Below are positions 4,962-9,201 of a stretch of 9,201 nt of DNA, in pieces (the stretch's first letter is position 1; each line of letters starts with the position of its first letter). The position numbers and the translations under genes are program-made. This DNA comes from Patescibacteria group bacterium (GTDB lineage: Bacteria; Patescibacteriota; Minisyncoccia; Sungbacterales; GWA2-42-14), in the NCBI GenBank assembly GCA_018971745.1, contig JAGXAD010000018.1:1-9201 (forward strand). Reading direction: 5' to 3'. Under the pieces are notes generated by a model that worked only from the letters and a program-made list of their open reading frames with translations, made no database searches and was not told the DNA's origin.

Positions 4962-6565
4962 AATTTATCGTATCGTTATCAATGGGGGTTTTGTTGGTAG
5001 TGCCAGTTTTTGCCTTTGCCGATACGGCGACGGATCAGTTAATCGCGCAACTTCAAGCGCAAATTGTTGTCTTGCAGGCGCAAATTAACATACTTTTACA
5101 GCAACAGCAGTCGTTACGGATGCCTGTCGTGCCGATGACGGTCGGAGGAGGAACTGGCGCAGTGGCAATTAAAAATAACATCGGGTTCGGATCGCGGGGG
5201 CTGGATGTTGAGGCATTACAAAATGCGCTCAAAAATGCGGGCGTGTATTCGGGTCCGGTTACCGGATATTTTGGGGCGTTAACCCGTGAAGCGGTAAAGA
5301 GTTTTCAGGTGTCGCATAGCATTCCGAGTACCGGTTTTGTGGGTACTTTGACGCGCAACTTTTTAAGTACGGTTATTTCTCCAACGCATCAGGTATGTAC
5401 CCAAGAAGCTAAGCAATGTCCTGACGGAAGTTCCGTTGCTCGCACCGGTCTCAATTGTGAGTTTGCCGCATGTCCCGGGGGCGGGGGAAGCGCAACTTCT
5501 TCTCTTGCCGTCATCTCCCCGAACGGCGGCGAACAATGGCAGAAAGGCACAACGCAAACAATCAAATGGTCGGCACCCGCGTCCGTTTCCGCCGTGAGCA
5601 TTTCTCTTGAGCCATGGATTGCGTGCCTTCACGGTACTCCAACTTGCGAGATCGCAATTCGGCCGTACACGCTTGCGGCATCAACACAAAACGATGGCGT
5701 GTTTGAGTGGACCGTGGGCAAAGACGCGTCAGGAAACGATATTCCGGCCGGGCAGTATACGGTTAGCATCATGGCGGCAGACGGAAGTGTTGTTGATTCG
5801 AGCGACGCGCCGTTTAGTGTTGTTGCGTCAAGCACAATCGTAGCCCCGACTATTTCTTCGTTACAGCCAACTTCGGGTTCCGTACATACCCCGGTAATCA
5901 TTACGGGCAGCGGTTTTACCGCAACCGGCAACAAAGTTAAATTTGGCAATTTGGGCAGTGAAAATGATCCGGCCTTTAGCCTTAATTCTTCCGACGGAAA
6001 AACTCTTGTTTTTACGGTCCCTTCCAGCAATTATCTTTCTTGTTGGTCTGCTACGCCTCGATGTTTAGCGCCGGCCATGATGACCCAACCGGGTTTGTAT
6101 GCGGTTTCCGTGATGAACGCCAATGGTATGAGTAATGCCGCGCAGTTTAGTGTGATTACTGCTACTGTGGCTACTACCACTGTTTCAGCGCTTGGCAAAT
6201 ACGAACCCCAGGACGGCAAGTCATACTTTGGCTTTACATTCCGGCTTTGGGATTCTGCCGATCCGGCCTACGGCGACACACGACATTTATCGCAACGCCT
6301 GCAGGATTCCATATCAGTTGAGCTGGGAGGAAAATCTCCCACCCTGCTTTCTGTTCCCGGCATTTGGCAACAGGCTGATGGGACACCGGTTCCTTTCAAC
6401 GACGCATTGGCGGCTATTGCGTCGTTTGAGAATTTTAATGGGAAAACCATCGTTCCTTATATTGGATTTAGTCCCCAGACGGGTTGGGCTAACGACAGCC
6501 CCAATTACCAAGGCATCACCACTAAGACGGTAGCGCAAGGGGCATTGGACAGTTACATTCATTAA
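4943..6565 (+). CDS. Upstream half of the GH26-type surface enzyme (targeting and adhesion modules)
   Basis: The 540-residue product starts with a signal peptide (MKNYMKKFIVSLSMGVLLVV, with cleavage predicted after AFA at 26). A Gln-rich coiled coil follows (about 32-57), then a PG_binding_1 domain (about 82-142; VEALQNALKNAGVYSGPVTG, REAVKSFQ). A four-Cys module comes next (C152, C159, C172, C177; TQEAKQCPDGSS), then a Kre9/KNH-like domain (about 188-295; ISPNGGEQWQKGTTQTIKWS) and an IPT/TIG domain (about 301-404; PTISSLQPTSG, VIITGSGF). After a Thr/Val linker (407-414) the first part of a GH26-type barrel begins (YFGFTFRLWDSADPAYGDTR; 428 on), and it stops at TAA mid-barrel. Known roles of these modules suggest export and attachment to cell wall or host glycans. 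If translated alone it would be secreted without either catalytic Glu, so it could bind but not hydrolyse. It ends in H540. Confidence 0.8.
   Translation: MKNYMKKFIVSLSMGVLLVVPVFAFADTATDQLIAQLQAQIVVLQAQINILLQQQQSLRMPVVPMTVGGGTGAVAIKNNIGFGSRGLDVEALQNALKNAGVYSGPVTGYFGALTREAVKSFQVSHSIPSTGFVGTLTRNFLSTVISPTHQVCTQEAKQCPDGSSVARTGLNCEFAACPGGGGSATSSLAVISPNGGEQWQKGTTQTIKWSAPASVSAVSISLEPWIACLHGTPTCEIAIRPYTLAASTQNDGVFEWTVGKDASGNDIPAGQYTVSIMAADGSVVDSSDAPFSVVASSTIVAPTISSLQPTSGSVHTPVIITGSGFTATGNKVKFGNLGSENDPAFSLNSSDGKTLVFTVPSSNYLSCWSATPRCLAPAMMTQPGLYAVSVMNANGMSNAAQFSVITATVATTTVSALGKYEPQDGKSYFGFTFRLWDSADPAYGDTRHLSQRLQDSISVELGGKSPTLLSVPGIWQQADGTPVPFNDALAAIASFENFNGKTIVPYIGFSPQTGWANDSPNYQGITTKTVAQGALDSYIH
6563..6565 (+). 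other. In-frame TAA inside the GH26 domain
   Basis: Codon 541 counted from ATG 4943, in the context CAT TAA TAT. It is one substitution away from CAA (Gln), AAA (Lys) or GAA (Glu), any of which would suit a helix entering YAKDVKAYG. TAA also terminates the pilin-like, transketolase and CBS genes here, so a genome-wide recoding of TAA is ruled out. Confidence 0.95.
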
Positions 6566-6604
6566 TATGCCAAGGATGTTAAGGCATACGGAAAACCGAT
6601 ATTT

Positions 6605-8443
6605 ATGCGGCTTATCTGTGGCGAGTTTAACGGCAATTGGTGGCGTAACTGTAGCCCGCGCGCCAACCCGGTTTTGACAAAGCAGGATTTCATCGACGCT
6701 TGGCGCCGGGTGGTGGATATTTTTAGGCAAGAAGATGCGACTAATGTGGCATGGGTTTGGACGCCGAATTCATTTCCGCCGCCGCCAGCTGATTGGGGCA
6801 TTGACACTGATTTGGAGAATTATTATCCCGGGGACAATTATGTGGATTGGGTTGGTGTTGACCATTATGTTTATGGGCCTCCTTCTTGGATGGACCCCGA
6901 ATACAATTTTGCCGTTGTTCACAACAAACCGTTTTTTTTGGCTGAATGGGGAGTTAGGTTCAATACCAACCTTACGCCTTCTCAGCAGCAACAGTGGCTC
7001 AATGATATGTTTGATTATTTTGAGAGCCACCAAAAAATTAAATCAATTGTTTATTTCAACTACAATATGAACGGCCCCGCCCAGTGGAATCCAGGGGCGA
7101 ATCACGCCTGGCTTTATAATAACCAGGTGAATTATGTTCCGAATGTCAATAATTCCGATTCCCGTTTATTGGCGGAAAGCGGGGCCAATTTCCGAGGCAC
7201 ATTCGCCACGCGCATCGGCAATCCACGATATGTTTCTAATTTGGTCGGTAGTTCTACGGATAATTTGAACCCGACGGTTTCCGTTGCTTTTCCTGCCAAC
7301 AACGCAACGATATCCGGGACCGTCAATGTAGCAACTAATGCCGCAGATAATGTCGGCGTCACAAGGGTTGAGTTTTATGTAGATGGTCAGCTTATTATTA
7401 CTGATGCAGTCAGTCCCTATTTTTATAATTGGGATACTTCTAAAATCGCAAACGGATCTCACATTCTCTTTGCTAAAGCTTACGATGCTGCCGGCAATGT
7501 CGGAATAAGTTCTGCTGTGATCATTAATGTTAATAACAACAACTATTCTCCGCAGGTCGTAACTGTATTACAGTCCTCTCCGGCAAACATTAATGCTCAG
7601 GCCGGGCAGAGTTTCACGATGACTTATAATTGGAGCGGAGGTCCGACCGACAAGGCATATCAGGTTTTTACGCATTTCACAGATAGCACAGGTCAGATTG
7701 TATTCCAGGATGACCACGCGCCGCCGGTTCCGACAAATCAATGGTTTGGCGCGCAAAGTTATACTCGCACTGTTACCGTTCCCGCATCAATAGCGCCTGG
7801 AGCCTATCGTATTATGTCGGGGTTGTATGATCTCGCGATCGGAAGCAAAATCTCACTTACGCCCGGCGCCGGGGTAATAGCGGATACGCAGGATTTGTTT
7901 CGATATCAGATTGGGACGCTCTCTGTGGTTTCTCCAACGCAGCAGGTTGATACGTTTTCCGCTGTAAATGATTTTTCAAGCACGCAGGGTTATCGGGGCT
8001 GGTGGTATGTCTATAATTTTACCGGAGCGCAGATGGCCTATAATTTTTCGACTCAAGTTTGGGAGGGTAAAGTTGAACCGTATTTGTTGCTTTGGGGAAA
8101 TGGCGGGCATCCGGGAAATACATATGACGCAATACGCCGTTGGATAGCTCCAAATCAGGGAAGCATTCGCATTACCGGAAATGCGGCAGACGGGAACGCG
8201 GGATGCGGGACCGACGGCGTGGAGGTGATTATTAGAAAAGTGCTTGATGTTAATAATGCTTCAACCACGGTGGTGTTATGGGATCAGGTTATTCAAAAGG
8301 ATGATACGGTTGGGTATTCATTTGATAAAACAACAACAGTAGTGCAAGGCGATGCGATTGATTTTGTAATCAATAAAGGGATTGATAACGGATGTGATTC
8401 AACCGTATTTAACCCCACTATTGTTTTGACGTCGGGGCAGTAG
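6605..8443 (+). CDS. Downstream half of the GH26-type enzyme (catalytic residues and C-terminal beta modules)
   Basis: The frame is open from 6566; its first ATG (6605) lies in a barrel strand and has no convincing Shine-Dalgarno or signal peptide, so independent expression is doubtful. Numbered from that Met, GEFNGNWW carries the likely acid/base E7. NVAWVWTPNSFP (47-58) and YYPGDNYVDWVGVDHY (73-88) are strongly GH26-like, and FFLAEWGVRF carries the likely nucleophile E114. GH26 enzymes are mostly beta-mannanases, with some lichenases or xylanases; the substrate here is unproven. The Gly before E7 replaces the His usual in that motif. Residues about 221-309 form a bacterial Ig-like domain (VRVEFYVDG-type core, seen as VTRVEFYVDGQLI). 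Residues 316-440 and 448-610 are two beta-rich modules, the last resembling carbohydrate-binding beta-sandwiches appended to secreted glycosidases (C534 and C597 may pair). Confidence 0.78.
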   Translation: MRLICGEFNGNWWRNCSPRANPVLTKQDFIDAWRRVVDIFRQEDATNVAWVWTPNSFPPPPADWGIDTDLENYYPGDNYVDWVGVDHYVYGPPSWMDPEYNFAVVHNKPFFLAEWGVRFNTNLTPSQQQQWLNDMFDYFESHQKIKSIVYFNYNMNGPAQWNPGANHAWLYNNQVNYVPNVNNSDSRLLAESGANFRGTFATRIGNPRYVSNLVGSSTDNLNPTVSVAFPANNATISGTVNVATNAADNVGVTRVEFYVDGQLIITDAVSPYFYNWDTSKIANGSHILFAKAYDAAGNVGISSAVIINVNNNNYSPQVVTVLQSSPANINAQAGQSFTMTYNWSGGPTDKAYQVFTHFTDSTGQIVFQDDHAPPVPTNQWFGAQSYTRTVTVPASIAPGAYRIMSGLYDLAIGSKISLTPGAGVIADTQDLFRYQIGTLSVVSPTQQVDTFSAVNDFSSTQGYRGWWYVYNFTGAQMAYNFSTQVWEGKVEPYLLLWGNGGHPGNTYDAIRRWIAPNQGSIRITGNAADGNAGCGTDGVEVIIRKVLDVNNASTTVVLWDQVIQKDDTVGYSFDKTTTVVQGDAIDFVINKGIDNGCDSTVFNPTIVLTSGQ

Positions 8444-8461
8444 AAATATTTTGCTGTGCAT

Positions 8462-8493
8462 AAAAAATCTGGCAATTTCACGCCAGTTTTTTT
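8462..8493 (+). terminator. Intrinsic terminator after the GH26 gene
   Basis: Stem CTGGC (8469-8473) with GCCAG (8482-8486), an 8-nt loop and seven Ts (8487-8493). Six As (8462-8467) precede the stem, so the hairpin can extend past a T-T mismatch and could also work on the other strand. It starts 18 nt after the TAG at 8441-8443. Confidence 0.85.
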
Positions 8494-8498
8494 ATACT
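8469..8498 (+). promoter_or_regulatory. Promoter overlapping the terminator, driving the PfkB-family kinase
   Basis: TATACT (8493-8498; 5 of 6 to TATAAT) ends 7 nt before ATG 8506. CTGGCA (8469-8474; 4 of 6 to TTGACA) sits 18 nt upstream, inside the terminator stem. A start site 7-8 nt after the -10 would be at or next to the ATG. No Shine-Dalgarno is present, so a leaderless mRNA is the simplest reading. Confidence 0.5.
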
Positions 8499-8505
8499 TA
8501 TTAAT

Positions 8506-9201
8506 ATGGCAAAATACGACTTCATCGCAATAGGGGATATGGTAACGGACGCGTTTATCCGGCTGGAAACGCCGTCAGCCCATGTTGATCTTGATCACAG
8601 CGTCAGGGAAATTTGTTTGCGCTTCGGCGACAAAGTTCCGTATAAGGAAGTGATTGTGGTGCCTGCAGTCGGCAACAGCGCGAATGCGGCGGTTTCCGCG
8701 GCGCGCCTTGGTTTAAAAAGCGCGTTGGTATCAAATATCGGTGATGATTATTTCGGCAAAGAATGTTTGGCCGCGTTAAAAACGGAGCGTGTCGGCACGG
8801 AATACGTTACGACACACAAGGGTTCGAAAACAAATTATCATTATGTGTTGTGGTTTGAATCGGAACGGACGATTTTGGTGAAGCATGAGGAATATAATTA
8901 CGCTTTGCCGGACATAGACAATCCAAAGTGGATTTATTTGTCGTCGCTCGGAGAAAACGCTTTGCCTTTTCACGGACTTATTGAGCGATTTCTTGCAAAT
9001 CATCCGGAAACGAAATTCGCGTTTCAGCCGGGCACGTATCAAATGAAATTCGGAAAAGAAAAAATGGCGTATTTTTACGGGCGCAGCGAAGTATTTTTTT
9101 GCAACAAAGAGGAATCCCAGCGCATTTTGGAGACAAAAGAAGGAGACATAAAAAAATTGCTTTTGATGATGCGCGAACTCGGGCCAAAGATTGCGGTGAT
9201 T
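8506..9201 (+). CDS. PfkB/ribokinase-family sugar kinase, 3' end outside window
   Basis: The frame stays open for 232 codons to the last base of the window. The N-terminus KYDFIAIGDMVTDAFIRL is the typical first strand and substrate loop of PfkB-family kinases. VGNSANAAVSAARLG (55-69) followed by SALVSNIGDDYFGKE (72-86) matches PfkB signature 1, with the Asn and Gly of the substrate-binding region. The family transfers phosphate from ATP to a sugar or nucleoside hydroxyl in the cytoplasm; full members are around 300 residues, so about a quarter is missing. The ATP-binding signature 2 (GAGD with the catalytic Asp) would lie past the window end and cannot be checked. Residues 22-50 contain a longer than usual first segment before the signature. 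The substrate cannot be predicted. It is preceded by its own terminator/promoter junction and is likely a new transcription unit. Confidence 0.85.
   Translation, partial: MAKYDFIAIGDMVTDAFIRLETPSAHVDLDHSVREICLRFGDKVPYKEVIVVPAVGNSANAAVSAARLGLKSALVSNIGDDYFGKECLAALKTERVGTEYVTTHKGSKTNYHYVLWFESERTILVKHEEYNYALPDIDNPKWIYLSSLGENALPFHGLIERFLANHPETKFAFQPGTYQMKFGKEKMAYFYGRSEVFFCNKEESQRILETKEGDIKKLLLMMRELGPKIAVI

Larger units (their letters stand above)
4943..8443 (+). pseudogene. Modular secreted GH26-type enzyme interrupted by one in-frame TAA
   Basis: Both halves lie in one frame, and replacing the single TAA at 6563-6565 by a sense codon restores 1166 codons. The domain order would be: signal peptide, coiled coil, peptidoglycan-binding domain, four-Cys module, Kre9/KNH-like domain, IPT/TIG domain, GH26-type barrel, bacterial Ig-like domain, and two further beta-rich modules. 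The barrel continues straight across the stop (DSYIH, stop, YAKDVKAYGKPIFMRL). The rest of the frame shows no frameshift or second stop, so the lesion is either very recent, a sequencing or assembly error, or read through. The two halves are described separately. Confidence 0.6.

Noticed and set aside
5629..6030. 133-residue minus-strand open frame
   Set aside because: Antisense to the KNH/IPT domains of the plus-strand gene, with low-complexity shadow composition.
6563..6565. Alternative genetic code explaining the internal stop
   Set aside because: The stop is TAA, and TAA ends three other genes here; known CPR recoding concerns UGA, which also ends two genes in this window.
6540..6610. 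Frameshift or insertion element as the cause of the GH26 split
   Set aside because: Both halves are in the same frame, protein similarity continues directly through the stop, and no inserted sequence or repeat is present.
6314..6730. 138-residue open frame on the minus strand over the GH26 stop region
   Set aside because: It lies antisense to clear GH26 coding sequence, has no recognisable motif and no start context; it is a shadow frame.
1..9201. CRISPR array, tRNA/rRNA genes, insertion sequences, defence or toxin-antitoxin systems
   Set aside because: I saw no regularly spaced repeats, RNA gene signatures, transposase motifs or known defence domains on either strand. The ATGA-coupled small pair at 2-618 resembles a DUF5674 pair more than a toxin-antitoxin module.

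Overview
The window reads as a piece of a Patescibacteria (CPR, probably Parcubacteria-like) chromosome. The assignment is an inference from gene families, since no rRNA or other phylogenetic marker is present. It rests on a DUF5674-type gene followed by a small helical partner, a pilin-like protein with a KGFGLIGILIAVAVIA N-terminus and a PsbP-like body, and a secreted protein combining a peptidoglycan-binding domain, a four-Cys mini-module, a Kre9/KNH-like domain and an IPT/TIG domain. All genes lie on the + strand with short gaps. TAA, TAG and TGA all end genes, so the standard bacterial code fits and the UGA=Gly recoding of Gracilibacteria/Absconditabacteria is not indicated.

Layout. Positions 2-618 hold a 5'-truncated DUF5674-like gene coupled by an ATGA overlap to a conserved small protein. 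Positions 652-1503 encode a type IV pilin-like membrane-anchored protein. Positions 1538-2539 encode the C-terminal half of a split transketolase, and 2578-3063 a two-CBS-domain protein ending in a strong intrinsic terminator. Positions 3125-4765 encode a membrane-anchored FN3 plus right-handed beta-helix surface protein. Positions 4943-8443 hold one long reading frame for a modular secreted GH26-type (beta-mannanase-like) enzyme. A single in-frame TAA at 6563-6565 breaks it inside the catalytic domain. Positions 8506-9201 are the start of a PfkB/ribokinase-family sugar kinase cut by the window edge.

The first block (DUF5674, pilin-like, transketolase half, CBS) looks like housekeeping genes of a small genome. 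The second block (beta-helix protein and GH26 enzyme) is a cell-surface carbohydrate-interaction module. The PfkB kinase could act on a sugar, but nothing ties it to the enzyme beyond adjacency.

The most noteworthy points are: (i) the in-frame stop that separates the N-terminal modules from both predicted catalytic glutamates of the GH26 domain, with no frame change; (ii) two places where a terminator T-tract runs directly into a TATACT -10-like hexamer placed 0 or 7 nt before the next ATG, which suggests leaderless transcripts; (iii) a second, T-tract-less copy of a terminator-like repeat after the beta-helix gene; and (iv) short exact tandem duplications, one of which duplicates a start codon. 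I did not find a convincing new multi-gene system such as a defence island, CRISPR array or mobile element.
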